Under the pieces are notes generated by a model. That model was not told the DNA's origin and ran no database searches. It saw nothing but the letters and a program-made list of their open reading frames with translations. The position numbers were made by a program, and so were the translations under genes. From Bombus terrestris (taxonomy: Eukaryota > Arthropoda > Insecta > Hymenoptera > Apidae), in the NCBI RefSeq assembly GCF_910591885.1, contig NC_063274.1:17506164-17570163 (forward strand): DNA of 64,000 nt, written 5' to 3'. Shown in pieces: positions 23,201 through 37,490 of this stretch (position 1 is the first letter of the stretch; each line of letters begins with the position of its first letter).

Positions 23201-26200
23201 TAGACTGACGATTCTTTTTACTCTCGAATACGAAGCGTTTTCTGTTGAGTCGAAACGTTGATTCGACGGAATTATCGGCAATGAGGCTTTAGATTTCATT
23301 GTAAGGTGATCCACGAGTCGAAGAGTAAGCAGGTTCTTCTTTTTTCGCAGTAGAAGAGAGATTGGGAGTTTTGCGCTGAAACGAGTGAAATTATTAGAAA
23401 GGGAAGTACGTTGTCATCATATCTTTTTGATGAAATTTGTCGGTATCTTGGAATTACAGATTCAATACGAAGAAATTGTGTCGGAATATTTGACAATTCT
23501 ACAATTTTTATGAATGTTCAGAGACAAATTGGATAAAATGGAATTATTTTTTAGAGATACCTATTATTAGATTTATATCTAATATTTAAAATGTTTCGTC
23601 TCGTTTTAATTTTATTTTATAGATATTCTGGGTAATGTTATATTAAACTTGATGAATTTTATTCCAAATGTCTGTATAAACGGATCTCTCTATGCCAGCT
23701 TTCTACAAAATTTTCCAGAATTTCCTATTCCAATTGCTAACATTTATCACTGTCTCGTTATGGAACCACTTCCGTGTTTAATCCACCACTCCTCTTTTAT
23801 GTTGATTCTCTACGCGTTATTTATGGGTCGTATTTATGGGTAATACATACCTACATGCATATTTCAATTTAAACAACGTTAATTGCGATTATATTTTCAG
23901 CTTTCTACTTTTCTTCTTCGTTTAAAATTTTTAAAAGGCTTCTTTACATTAGGATTGAGATGTAATTAATAGTATATCACAAATATAAATATTAATTAGA
24001 ATTTTAATAAAAATTGCTCTATTATATTTATGTTTCGAGAACATGATATATTCTCGAATTTTTACATCCTTTTTAGTGTATTTACTCAGTTGAGAAAAAC
24101 ATGATCTACATTTTCTTACACGTGTTCCCATTTCGACATTAATCTATCTAACGTTCTTTCGTAAAAATCACTTGGTTTGTCAAAAGTGTACGCAAAAGCT
24201 CACGGACCGACCCAGTATTCACATAATTACAGTTATCAACAATAATGCACTAACATGCCCCATTTAACTGCATGAAAACACACCTTACATACGTGAAACA
24301 ATTACATACTTCCTTAATAATGAGCGTAAATAGACGTGTAACAATTCAGTGGAACCATTAATTCGCTGCCGCGAGAAAACGAATAAAATTGTACCTCGAA
24401 ACAAATTACACACTCTTTCCGTATTATATTAATAATGTTAAAATAAACATATATTAATAGAAAATATAGAAAATTTAAATTTCCTAATAATATTATTCTC
24501 CACTTTCCTTTGCGGAGGATAGTTTACCCGAGTTACAATTAAACACAAATTGCTTTTACGATTTTAAAATGACGTACAGCAACAAATATTTGTTGAAAAT
24601 GATAGAATCGAAGAAAAGTGCCGAAGATTAATAACATCGAACGCGTTTAACAAAAAAATGTTAGGATGTTTCATTCTCCCCAATATTATATTATAATTTC
24701 TACACTTTGAATTACATTCTTGTCGGTACCATTTCTATTTAGGATAGCCGTAAGCCACTTGTAAGACTCGTGGAGTTTCGCGACTCATCAATAATGATAT
24801 CGAGGCCACAGGAATTGCGTGGAGACCGGTTGTGTCATAGGTTCCCGATGTCATAGGTCTGCGCTATAAGTCTTAATATTATCCGAAGGACGGATCGAAC
24901 CAGAACCCTGGTATAGTCAGCAAAATGAATTAGCTGCACTTGACACAGGCGGCTGCTCTAGCAGGAATTCGTAGTCAGCTTCCGTCCGCCAGACAGTCGA
25001 GCAGACTATGCAAATAACCCATGAAACCGTGTGCATGATCGCGTATATACGTGAAAGGCAACGTTACCGTGCAACGGTCTTGGTGCACTACATTCTCGCG
25101 TTCACGCTCGTTCACATACATACAGTGTGTTCCGTTAGTTTCAAAAATTCGCGTCTGTTGGATGAATTGGTGGAACTGAATTTCCCATGAGTGAAATATT
25201 TGGACAAGACAATTGACACATTTAATTTTCGAATTTTTGAGAGTTTAGTAAAGTAGAGTAGGCAACGTTTGTCTAGGTTTCAACATTTTGTAATTCAGTC
25301 ATGAACTCCGCATAGAATAATAAACTTTGTTGTATATCATGAGATATTATACTAGCTTCTGGTATAATAACGAAAGAAGAGAAAAATATCGTGTGCTTTA
25401 AGTGTCCAGCAAGGAAAAATATGAAGCTGTGTCAAATAATTCTAAGGTACGGTAATATGCATACGTTACTGAATTATGATAATTATATCTGAGATATATA
25501 TTAATATTAGCCGAACAATCATCATTTGGCGAAGGAGTTATATTCGACAGTTATATCCTCCTAGAAGAAGAGATGTTACTGTTTCTTGTAAATGGGATAA
25601 AAAAGTAATTATTACATATTTAATGTAATTGTTTTTTTACAAAAATTAAAATAAATGTATAAGCCTGAATCATCAATCTTGGTATTATTTTTGAATATTA
25701 ATTATAGTATTCAAATTTTAAATTTTACAGACTTGTAAAAATAATATTTTTTGTTTGTAGTTTGTAGTTTGCGTAAAATATTCTCTTAAAGTTTCAATAC
25801 TATTTTGTTTCCGTTTGATACATTTTCAAAGCTACAACTTAAACTATCCAAAGATTTTTTGTTGTCCACCTGTTTATCTTTCTCTAGGTATGTTCTTAGG
25901 CAAATAGAGTCATGAATTTTGAATCATAACGACCTTGCGTTATAGATCTCGGCGACCGGCTGATCAAGATTCGTTGTCCATTTCGTACGATAACTTATCT
26001 CTTGTGAGGCGGTATAAAATAACCGTTTTGAATTTTTATCGGGTAAGACAAAAACAGATCTTGACAATTATCTTACGATTATCCTTCAGGATGTATAGAT
26101 GGTGATCTGTATCTAATTTTGCTTAATTTAATGGCAAATGGTTGGGTGACAATGCGCAAGTTGAACCGCAAGGAAATGATTTGTAAATAGCTTGTGTTTT

Positions 26201-29200
26201 CAAATATCATTTTGTATCGGTAGAATACACTACAGCATTCTTTTTTGTAATCTCAATAAAGAATAATAGAACAAAACGTTTTCCCTTGTAATATATTAAA
26301 ATCTTTTTGTGCTCATAATTGGCGGTAGTTAAGCCCCTCGTATACTTGTCCCTTATACAAATTTTTATTATCGAACATTACGACATGCTGTTTGGTGGTT
26401 AACATATTATGTGCTTTTATTAGGTAGGCTTAATCGACAACATACTGACTTAAAAAATTGCTTCCCTGTAAAAGATAGAAAATGTTATTTATTGCATTCT
26501 TCGCCTATAATCTTCGAATATATATAGGTCGTCCAAAAAGTTTGGGTCAAACTTGTAATACCTGTTAATGAGGTAAGGTCGAATGGGTACTAAAATTCTA
26601 TGAATTACATCCTAAATTTTTTTCTTAAAAAACTTAAGTGTTTAAAGATTTTTTAGCAATTTTTATGGCCGTTGTAAATTTCTTCCTTACGTAAGAATGC
26701 AAGTTTTCATTTAAGCTCTTTCGAATATTCTTACTTCAGAATATTAGTTTTAGAAATGCCTTTTGAATACATAGCCAACCTTGGTTCTCTCTTCCTGTCA
26801 TATTTCCCCTCATAAATACTTACATAAAGAAAATTTTGCCATAAATCACAGAACGTTTACAGTTTTATATAAATAATAAGGCATCTTTGGACATAAGTTT
26901 ATACGACTTTTTCTCATCTACTTGATTTTATTGAAACGTAAGATAAATTTAACACTGATATTTTTAGACACACTCTGTATAAATAGAATCGAACTGTACT
27001 TCTTGGACACCATATATGTTGCGGCATCACGGTCACCGATGCATATCCTACATGTAGACGTGTACTTAGGACATCTCCAGCCTGTATACAGAAGTTGCCC
27101 GTATACAAGCTGGGGATCCCGTTCGTCGGCTGCATCGGAGAAATATACGGACATATATTCGCTGATATTATCGCCTCCTTAAGCCCATCTCACATCGCGT
27201 CTTTTTTCCCAGGAGGCTTCTAAATAATCAGTTCGGCGGAAGCTCGTAACGTTCGCGACCAAATGAATCCTGCGCCTCGGTGTCAGAGGATCCGCACGAG
27301 TTCGGTGGGAAATTTTTTCTGAATTAATTCTTAGATAATTAATCTTTCGCAGCCACTACTAACCGATATATTAGACGGCCAGGAAATTCGTCTGGCGAAC
27401 GAAACTCAAGGGAACACGACTCGTGCTCGTTTGTTCGATCGCAATTTATTTAGGTCGAGCCGAGAACGCTCGTTTTTCTTCGCGATAACGCGAGATCATT
27501 TGCATAAATCTGTTAAAACGACCGATCCGTAGATTTTCGTTACAACATATCTTGAATTTATGTAGGTTTTCATTAACTCGCTGTCTTATGGTGTTCTTCG
27601 GTGCGAGAATGGAAGTTGAAAATTGGTATTTAGTGCATTAATATCGTGTCTAAAATACGAAACATTATTGTTGGGGCATTAAAACATTAAAGATTGAAGC
27701 ATTACACGCAATTTATATTTAGCGATACGTACATCGTTTTGTGTAATTTGAAATTCAAGTTAATTCTCTGAAATTAAAGTTTTCTTGGTAGAAGCATATC
27801 TTCTTTCTTTCAATGTACCAAGGTTACAGATGTTTGGTTTTTAACCTATGCCATGAATGTGATGAATGAAATAAATATAAATGCCGAGGAAAATCGAAAG
27901 GAACGAATACAAAGGATCGATGGATCACGCTCATTTCTTCGACATTCACGTGCGACTTCATGTCTCGCTATTCGCTCTTTTATTCTTTTTTCCTTTTTTG
28001 CATCTTACCTGTTGCCAACCGTTCTAAAGATGTTTATATTCATAGCAGTGCTTTTTAAAGACCTTCCACGATTTTCTGCGAAAGATAATAAATATATCTT
28101 CTTATATCAGAAGTAAAAAATTCGTTGTCTTGTACGTTTTCTGATACAATAATTGTTGGAAAATATATACGTTGTCTTCCGTTGGTATTATAAACAAGAC
28201 TTTATCTTGCTTTTTGCACGAAACTGCACGCGTTTGCGTGCACTGCGTACATGTCGCTGGACAAACCACAATCGACCATTTTAATCGAGCAACACGAACA
28301 AGTCTGTTCACGAAGGGAGAAGTTCTTCGACGATAAAGCAGCAGCTGAAAACAGTATTAATAACTACTATAAATTTTGAAATTAATGTAGAATAATTATT
28401 AACGAGAAATATTTGTTTTGCATGAGAGAAATTGAAGATGTTGAAGATAAAAATAACAATTTTGGCTGAGAAATGGTAAAATATGAATAATATAGAATAT
28501 AATACTAGTAGAAAAAATGAAAAATAGTATGCGCAGGAACATTTAGTCTGGAAAAATAAATATACCAATAAGTTAAAGATCATATTTACCGTGGTATCTA
28601 TTTACACGCGATTTTGAATTTTGCGCTGAAGGTTGCCATTTTGTATGAACCATTACTCTTCTCTTAGTAACGAAGCCATTAAAATGTTTCTATAGATAAA
28701 TTCATCTTAATTACTTAAACGCAATAATGTCCTTTATTTTCTTACAAATCTTTAAAATGCTTTTCAGTTCATCGATGCTTGATGACAGTTACAAGAAAAT
28801 TAGATATGGGTTCCGTAATGATCCTTTTCTTTGCCGACAGATAACGCAGTTTTGTCATCGTTGTCCCGTTTTCTGTACTAGAAACATGCGATTTTGAGAG
28901 TTAGGAGGTTCTGCTGAGTCATCGTTTGACCATTTTTATCTTCCTAACAGATTTGGTATCGGTTAAAATAAACGGAAATCCGATGAAACGTTGGGGAAAA
29001 TTCTCGACAATCTGATAGGCCGTTTCCTGAATTTCTGTCCGGTTTGTGAATTCGAGCGTCGCGGGTTGTAATCTTTCTGCCCTTGAGGACTCGCCGAGGC
29101 AAATAAGTCCGCGTGAAAACGAGACGTTATTGGAGTTGCTCGTGGCCGTGGGCTTACGATGATTCGGTACGTTACACCGCTCCAAATAATTAGAGGATCT

Positions 29201-29510
29201 CGTGTCTGAAAGATGCACTAATTGTGACATGAGTGAGTTGCCGTGAGGTAGAAGTATAGCGAGAATTTATGCTTTCATTTCAATTTTTTGATATTGCCTG
29301 ATATTTTCTGATGTTTTCCTTTTTCGTCTTCTAGATTTTTCTTAATGATATACAGCGCGTTTTTATTTTTCCTTTCAATGGAATTTAACGTGAGTGTACA
29401 AATAAATTTAATTACTTATGATGGTGATTCCTCGCTTTTGCTACATGTGATTTACGGTCGTCGATCTCTTTAATTTTCACTTGTGATACTTAAATTATAT
29501 TCTGACAAAG
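20226..29510. other. long non-coding stretch with scattered CpG-richer patches
   Basis: No protein family recognised. CpG-richer patches occur at about 20930-21320, 21950-22400, 24720-25100, 27000-27530 and 28920-29240, and may be regulatory. Purine-rich simple sequence occurs at 21547-21596. I saw no tRNA or known microRNA, but did not do a structural search. Confidence 0.5.
26525..26552. mobile_element. possible mariner-like transposon terminus remnant
   Basis: TA followed by GGTCGTCCAAAAAGTTTGGG resembles mariner-type terminal repeats and contains a small perfect inverted repeat, GTTTG-ggt-CAAAC (26540-26552). I could not find a matching partner end or transposase nearby, so this is only a suggestion. 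Confidence 0.25.
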
Positions 29511-29547
29511 ATAAGCGAATATCCGGATACTTTTGAGCGGTAGTGTA
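29511..29547 (-). mobile_element. solo Tc1-like transposon terminus
   Basis: Read on the minus strand it begins TACACTACCGCTCAAAAGTA and continues TCCGGATATTCG, the characteristic start of many Tc1-like inverted repeats, including the flanking TA. No partner terminus or transposase was found in the window, so it is a relic or a tiny non-autonomous remnant. Confidence 0.55.
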
Positions 29548-30680
29548 CGATCGATAAAGAATATGTAAATGTTTCGAATTCATAAAAAAGTGTTTCAACG
29601 TTCCAACCTGCTTCATAAAGCGGTAGGTATTTCAATATCCTATCTTGCTTAATAAAAAAGCATTCAACATTTTAACTTGCTATGTCATTAACTTTCCGCT
29701 AAAATTAACACCATTCACATTCGATAAATTTCAGTTTCTTTTAATATTCATCTGAATTTCCATCTGAATGTCATTTCTCCTACAAATTAAAGACACTCGT
29801 TCATAATAATTTTTGCGTTACGAATATGTATGATGTCACCATTTACGCAGGTCGTCGTCCGTGAAATTTTGTTAAACCTCGACGCGTCTTCCGCGAATAC
29901 TCTTCAAACGGTCGGAGTTATCGTAACGAGCATTAAATCTCGACGCGTGTTAGAGACTCGAGTGCTCGTTAGTTCCTGTTCTCCAGCGTGCGTGGTCGCG
30001 CGAGCCGTTTCGCAGTCTTTTTGCTCGGTCGAATCGAACGAGCTCATTTTCCAATGAGAAATTCACCGTTCAGGAACGAAACGGTAGTCCGTGGCACGTT
30101 TCACGATAAACTATTACCGTAACGAACGCGTCTTGTACCTACACGCTTCGTCTTTCTTCATGCTGGCCAATATATAAAGTTTCCAATGAATATCGAAGAT
30201 GTTCTTTCCCGAAGGATTTTATTCGTTCGAGCGAGGGAAGAAAGCGAATCATGGAATTGAAATGGTAAACGACCTAAGCGTCAGATGTGAAGCTTTCCAA
30301 TAGAAACAAAGAAACGCGTTAATTTTACTAGTTACGTCGTTTATCACTTGAACGCTGTGCACTTGCAGCGTTTATCAGCTTTGCAAATGTAAAAGGAGAA
30401 TAAATGCTGAGGAATATGTAGGAATTAATAAAATTAAGTAATAAAAAGCTAATAATATAACATAAACATAGTAATAATAATAGAGATAACAAAATTAGAT
30501 AGATTTATTTATTATTGTATTATACTTTTAATTTTGTAAACAATTAAGTGATTAAATAATATTTGCAATGTTACCAAGCTATTAACGTTGTTACAGAGGA
30601 ATAAATTTATTAAGGTTAGAAAGGGGCGATTGTTATTCCTTTTTCTTGTTTCGTCGGGAAAAATAATGTTTCTCCTCTTG

Positions 30681-31560
30681 AATTAAAATTATGCATAAAA
30701 GGCTTTCATACATTCAGTGACATTTATTCGTAACAAGATTCATTATATCTTTTGAAATTATGCTTGAATTAAAGAAAAGCTAAATATACATATAGTGCGA
30801 ATATAATTTATGTCCACCAACATCCTTCAAGAATTTAAAATGCTAAAATATAACTGGATATTAAAAGGAACCTGTGTTTTTAACTTAAATACATACTTCA
30901 GCTTCAAAAGACCTCTCCACTATATAAAATTGTTTAATATGTAGTTTAAGAATTAAATTGCCCAATTACACGTTCTTGAGAGGAGCGTACGAATTTTCCC
31001 ATTTTATCTGAGAAATAAAAAAGATGGTTTGTATATATGAATATTGTTTATATATATTTATATATATCGCAAAAAGTAATTTCACTCCTTTGATATCTAT
31101 GAAGAAGATCGCTGCATTTGATTTATCAAACTGTCGTGTAAATTAAAATTATTCATAAAAAGCTTTCATATGAATTATATTCGACGACATTTATTCACAA
31201 TAACGTTAATTGTATCTTTTGAAATTAAGCTTGAATTAAAGGAAATCTAAATATACATATAACGTGTATATGATGTATATCTAGCAACATTCTTCAAAAG
31301 GTTAAAATACTAGAATACAACAGAATGTTAAAAAGTATTTCTACTGTCAATCTGAATATACATTTAAATTTCAAAAGCTCTTTGCTATACAACATTTTTT
31401 AATGTGTAATTTAATCATTAAATTGGCCAATTACACGTTCTTAAAAAAGGCATACAAATTCATCTGAGAAATAAAAAAAGAATGGTTCGTATATATCTTT
31501 TCAAAATGATTATGATTTTATCGAATATCACCGTGTTCGAATTGTCAAACGATTAGATTC
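30681..31560 (+). repeat. diverged tandem duplication, two units of about 460 bp
   Basis: Unit 1 (30681-31140) and unit 2 (31141 to about 31560) both begin AATTAAAATTAT(G/T)CATAAAA and stay collinear throughout. Shared landmarks include CTTTTGAAATTA, CTAAATATACATATA, CAACAT(C/T)CTTCAA, CCAATTACACGTTCTT and CATCTGAGAAATAAAA or a close variant. The copies differ at many positions and by small indels, so the event is old. Neither unit has an open frame of note. Confidence 0.85.
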
Positions 31561-34500
31561 AGTAATCCGTTTGTTATTCTTTTCTGTATTTGTTTTGCAT
31601 TTTCCGCATAGCCTCGCTTCATTTCATTTTTGTACTGCTGAGTTCTCGGAAAGGACGCTGCGATTACAAACAGAGTTTTCTCACGTTCATGGATAAAGTG
31701 GAATTTATGTTTGGCGACGAAGGTCTCCGCTATCATGTTATGACGACGTCAGAGTCAAAGGAAAAGCTTTCACGATGCAAGAACACGATAGAGGCCTTTG
31801 AGGGACAAAATTAGCGATCCTCATATTTACATGCGTACACGTGTATCAAACGAAAGTTACACGTGTGTTTAAAATGTCATCGATCAGAGGAACATATATT
31901 CTTGAAAGCTTCATTTTATGGAGATCCCCAAGTAGAAAAAATAGAAAACTTTAGAGTAGTTCCGTAATTATGAGAGGCAGTGCATTATAATTCTATATTT
32001 TAATATATCCTGTACATTTTGTTACCTTTAACATTTTTGTAAATGCATAAACATTCCCAGTCTGTTATGGTTAATTCAAATAAATGTAAGAAGTTCTTTT
32101 TTCCTCGTAGTCATTGGCAATTGGTATTTAGTGGTAATTACAAACTGTTACTCATACTTTTGCTATGAAAGAGCGTACTATCTCATCAATGGTCATTAAT
32201 ATCTCAAATATTTATGAATTTAATGGGAATTGTGTTTGCTCTGTTTTCTTTTGCTTTCCCATTTTAATCGATAGATATAATTTGAAATGGAAACAATAAA
32301 AAACATTCTGTTCATTAATTTTTTAGAAGATTAAAGAGTATATTTGATCGAATGTCTAGGTTTCACAATTTCGAAGATATTTAACTCGAAAAACTGGTTT
32401 TAAGCCGACACACGTAAACTTTCAATTCGTGGCTATCTAAAAATACACTGCTTAGCATCGCAATTATCGAAGACCTTGTGAGTTATATTAACATACCTTT
32501 TTCGTTTCGAAATGCTGGTAACAAATTTTGTTACTGAACCTTTAGCTGTAGTGGTAAGGAAGTAATTAATTAGATTAAAAAATAAGAGAAGGTAAAGCAG
32601 GCTTCAGAGAAGGAAAATTATGGCTTATTAAAGTATGTACTTTGAATACATGTATTTGAATATGAAAGGGTTTATAATCTCCTTGAATAATTTTCAATCT
32701 AAATATTAGTTGTTTGGCAGTTAAAAGATTCGAATTGCAACAATAGATACAAACTTTGTATGATTTAATTAAACTACCAAATATTCATTTAAGTTACCTT
32801 TGCTTCACAATGCAATTTTTTCAAGACAAATTTTTCATTCAATAATACGTTAATACATATAATTGTACAGACTACAGTACACTCAGATGTGGAAAAATAA
32901 GGAATATACCAAATCACCACTTTGCACAATTACTATAATACACTTTTTAATTCTCTATCTCCTTGAACATTTTACATTAAATTTTCTAGAAAATAAGTAT
33001 CGTTCTTTGTACATTTTATATACCTTTTCTAATCATGTGTATAAAAACCACAGTTTAGTTATATCTGGAAGCAATTACTTTCATTTCAAATAAAAATATC
33101 CCGAATACGACGAAGTCTTGAAATTCCTGACTACGGCAGAAAAGGTTTGGCGTAAAAGTGTTATCAGATGGAAACTTTATCGAAGACAATTCCACTGTCA
33201 CTCCACGTACTTCCTCTATCAGATAATGTCTACCTGGACATTTCGCCTAGAACAGCTGACAGATAACGCGTCGCTAATGTTTGAGAAATCGGTTTTCGAG
33301 CGAGCACACGCTGTTACGAACAGATGTTGTTGGTACTGGTGGTTCGACGTGCCAGAGGCGATCTCATTTATATTCCTCCGGGCATTTCTCAGCGTACGAT
33401 AATATTCGCCAGTTAAACAACGTGGTACCCCCTTCTTCTCTCGTCGATACGCAATTTTGTAGAACGACCGGGTCGCGAGGGTGATTCATCGGTCGCTGTT
33501 TATCTTCCAGCCTTTATCCTAGACTGCATGTCTCTTTCCCGTGGCCTTTGTCAGTGTGCAAAGCCGTAAAGACAGACTTACTTACTTGGCAGGCGTAAAC
33601 TCGGTTCGATCTGTGGCTCTGGTGCCATTCCACGAAACAACAGAGTTTCCAACGAATTGATAACTTGTTCCTCCTAGCCAGATAGGCGGCCAAGCTGACG
33701 CTATCGGTTCACGATGACTTGCTTGACTTTGATTTTACTAACGAGCGAGGGGCATACTGGTAAACTGCACTCTTTTTTAGAAAAAAGAGATAAGCATACA
33801 GGAAACGATGTACAGGGTATTTCAGTATTTATTTGTTAGCTAGATTCTGTCGAATTATCTGGCTATAAATTCGAAGAAAATGTTATATAGACATACACAG
33901 AAACGTTCCGAAATTTCTTTATTAAACCGAGAATATTTATGCAAGTTCATATTTTTATGAGGATAATTAAAACAAAAATGGAATTTAGGAAACAAATGGA
34001 ATTAGTTTATCATTGCCATTGTTGTGAGACGCTATCATGATTATGTTAGTAAAGTTCGAAACAATAGGAATTATAAGACATTCGATATAAATAATAATTT
34101 TCAGAAATTATCAGATTAATGAAACAGCTAATTATCCATTATAATAACAAACCTGTATATTTAGTGTGATCGTTATCAAACGTTTGTAAATGAATATAAT
34201 AACGGATTTTAATTATTAATGTAGGTAAACTGAATCGTTAATAGCTAAGCTTTGCTATGGAATATTCAGTTTATCTATGGTGGCTGAATGTTTGATAGCA
34301 TATAGAATAATTTTCTAATTCTTTGCTGTTGGAATTTTCTTTAAATCGTAATTTATTTACTTCGTTCTAAAAACTAGGATGGAATGGATCTTGTACTTTC
34401 AAGAAGAGAAAGCAAACAATGTTCATTTTTTGTGCTTTTCCATTTCATAAGACATTTTGTTTGTGAGAACAGGGACAGGGATAATAATATCTCAAATATC

Positions 34501-37389
34501 TCCATAAGATAACGCTAAAGATTTGGTATACTGATAAAAAGCAAGAAATATCACACAAAACACGGATATAATTAAATGTAAAATAATTGATATTTTATTA
34601 ATTATTCTGTTTTATGACGTTTAATCAAAGTACATATAGGCTTCATATTATTAACAACACAGTTGAATCGAATTCTGTTTTCTTTTGAGTTAGACCAAAG
34701 TATCAAAATTTAATTTTTTCCAGTAAGGCTATTTTGTGAAATTCCTTACTTTATCCCTTCACTTTTCAATTATCTTTTTACTAGTTTACTTCAAACTAAT
34801 TGCTATTTTTTTACGGCTTCTATTCTAAATTGCACATCCGTTGCTTTTATATCGATTGTCATTACCGTCGTCGAAATAACACGCTTTCCTATGGAATGAT
34901 AATATTTCTCGTTGGATGATAAACGAGCTCGCGCTGGCCATCGTTCGAGTCATTCGACTTTGATTCCGTGCTCGCGAGTCCCTTATGACTTTATTCGTCC
35001 GTGTCATTTACGAGATTGCACGCCGCTACCGAGAAATCGTCGCTTCCAGGAGTCTTTCCGTATAAAACCGATGGCAAGGCGACGAGAGGGAATTTTCAGT
35101 GCGATCGGTAATGATCATTGCGGTGGAATTTTTGCGCGTAGCCGAGGATCTCAAAGAAAATAAATGACTCGTGAGTCAGACAGTTGTAACGGCGTGTGTC
35201 GCAAACTGGCATGGAAAAATTGGCGGCGATAAAACAAATTGTCAGTTTCTTTCTCCTGTCTGATGTTGTTGCGTTTTCAAGATGTGACGAATTGAGATTT
35301 TGGAGTGCCATTTATGGTCCGCGGTACGTACTCACCTGGCAATAACGAATATTCTAATATTTTCTGCTTTTCATGAGTTCGAATAACGGCGAGACTCCAT
35401 TTATCCGAATTCCACTTATTCGAACGAATTAGCGTCTCATTAAGTGAACTCTTGTTGATTGAATCCATTTATGGATTATCGATGATTACCGTTAAACTAC
35501 AGTATTTTTAAATAGTAATTGCGAAACTCCTTAATTTTATGGAATAAATTGAAAAAATTAGATTGTTTGCTGTGAGTAACTAAGAAAACTTCAGAAATAT
35601 ATTGAAGTATTTACTATCGATAGTATTTGTTTTATTCTATACAAAATGTCAATATTTTATTTATAAAATATAATTTTCTATAAAATTTAATTTTCTTGTT
35701 TCTAAAGGAATAAGCCTTAGATTACGTATTGATAAAAGGCTACTCGATCTCTGTTTTTCTAAAAAAAACCTCCTAATTTAACGGACATTGTAGGTATTTT
35801 AGACTCTTTATCATTTATTTGTGAGTGGCTTAGATTGTTTTTTGATGGATAGATCAATCGCCTGACAACTTAATGTTTCGTTGTCACATCTCATTACAAC
35901 GATCTGACCAACAGATTTTCCTGCTTTCGATATCCCATAAACCATGTATTTACTTTTCGATATCTTTATCTGAATGTCTTTAAGGTAAGGTTGTAACAGG
36001 TATACATTACTTACCGCAAAAATATAATCAGATTAAAGAAAAAAAGATAAAACTGATATCTAATTATCCCTTCTATATTTACAGAAAAGAACGCCATTGA
36101 CATAACAGGAATCCTCCATTAATTCGTTTTACTTTGAAACGCGATAGAAAGTGTCAGTTAAAGTAACCAAATCTCACGATTTCATAAACGACAAAATAAC
36201 AATTGTATCTATCTTTTCATGTTTACGAAAGGAATTATCCTACCCATACAAATTAAAATTTTATTTGATAGTTTTTTTCTATTCTGATGCGTGAAATCGC
36301 TACGATTTATCACATCCACTTCAATTATTTTGCACAACGTATCGTCAAACGATTTATGGAAACGTCGTTAGAACAGTCTTATCTACATCCATGGTGAAAA
36401 GTACGAACTAAGAGCTTTTGGAAAATAGTGAACCAGTCTACCATTTTATTTCCTATGGATATCTAATTTTAGTTTTGCTTTACTTTTGGGACGGCCGTCC
36501 GATCGCTTTCACCACGTGTGTCATATTTTCCTAGAACAGAACGGTTACACAGCTGAGTAATCTGTTAAGGAGATGCTTCGACATGCTTTCACTTGGTATT
36601 GAATTTGATTTACAACCGCTATTTGAATTGTGCTACGATCGCGACACGGTTCGCACGATTTCGTCTCGAATATTATTCAGTCGCTACCACATACCATGGT
36701 ATTACATTGTTTTATAAATTGTTAATATCGCAAATTCATAACGTATGTATGTTGCAAACAAAACTCATCAACTTCACCTTCTGTAAACTTCCCAATTTTG
36801 TTATCTCAGCATATGATTAATAGACTACAGGTGTTTCTGCGTTTGTGGAAAATTTAAAGATGCCAAGATGTCGTATGTAATAAAATAAAAATACATAAAA
36901 TATTACTGAGAATTATTTTCTCGTTTTAAAATGAAAATTGGATCGATACCTATATTTCTACTTTTATGATCTTATAAGCTCATTGATTGTATTATAGATC
37001 ACCAAAGGTCTGATATTCTTGCTGTTTCATGATAATTTCATCCAGTTCATATCATAAGAAAAATGCATGTTTACAGAAATAGAATGTAATTACTTTAAGA
37101 AGTTCAAATCAATGAAGAAAATAAATACACCAAATTTTTGTGAACAAAATAATAGAAACGAATAATAGAAAAGAATAGGGATTCATATAACAAATTTTCA
37201 ATATAAATCTACCAACATATGAATACACCGATACCTTCACACTATCATTGATAGTAATTGCGTAATAATCTGGTTGTATCGTAATAAAGTAGCTCTTTTT
37301 CGTACAATCGGCAACGAAGATTAAATGAAACGTGGCGTTTAAGGTTACAAAATTGAAATTTTTGATAATTAATCTGGTAATTTTTTCAG
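31561..37389. other. non-coding stretch left of the FAM110-family first coding exon
   Basis: No recognisable gene. CpG-richer patches at 33110-33700 and 34850-35280 look like possible regulatory islands. The stretch ends in TTTTTTCAG, a good splice acceptor at 37389, so it is probably intronic. Confidence 0.5.
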
Positions 37390-37490
37390 CGAGCAAACGG
37401 TCACTCGAAAATGGAGTTGAAACGACGACGCAACAAAGCAGAGCACCGATGAAGTGATTAATTCGATCGCGAGTGAGGGTGTAGAAGAAA
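37390..37490 (+). other. 5' UTR part of FAM110-family exon, with splice acceptor and small uORF
   Basis: TAATTTTTTCAG precedes position 37390, a strong acceptor. In the frame of the downstream ATG there is a TAG at 37482, so this 101 bp segment is untranslated in that frame. It contains a 13-codon upstream ORF at 37411-37452 (MELKRRRNKAEHR) that could dampen translation. An exon further upstream is therefore expected. Confidence 0.55.

Noticed and set aside
28919..29230. Minus-strand 103-codon frame
   Set aside because: No recognised family and no splice or promoter context; kept only as part of a CpG-richer patch.
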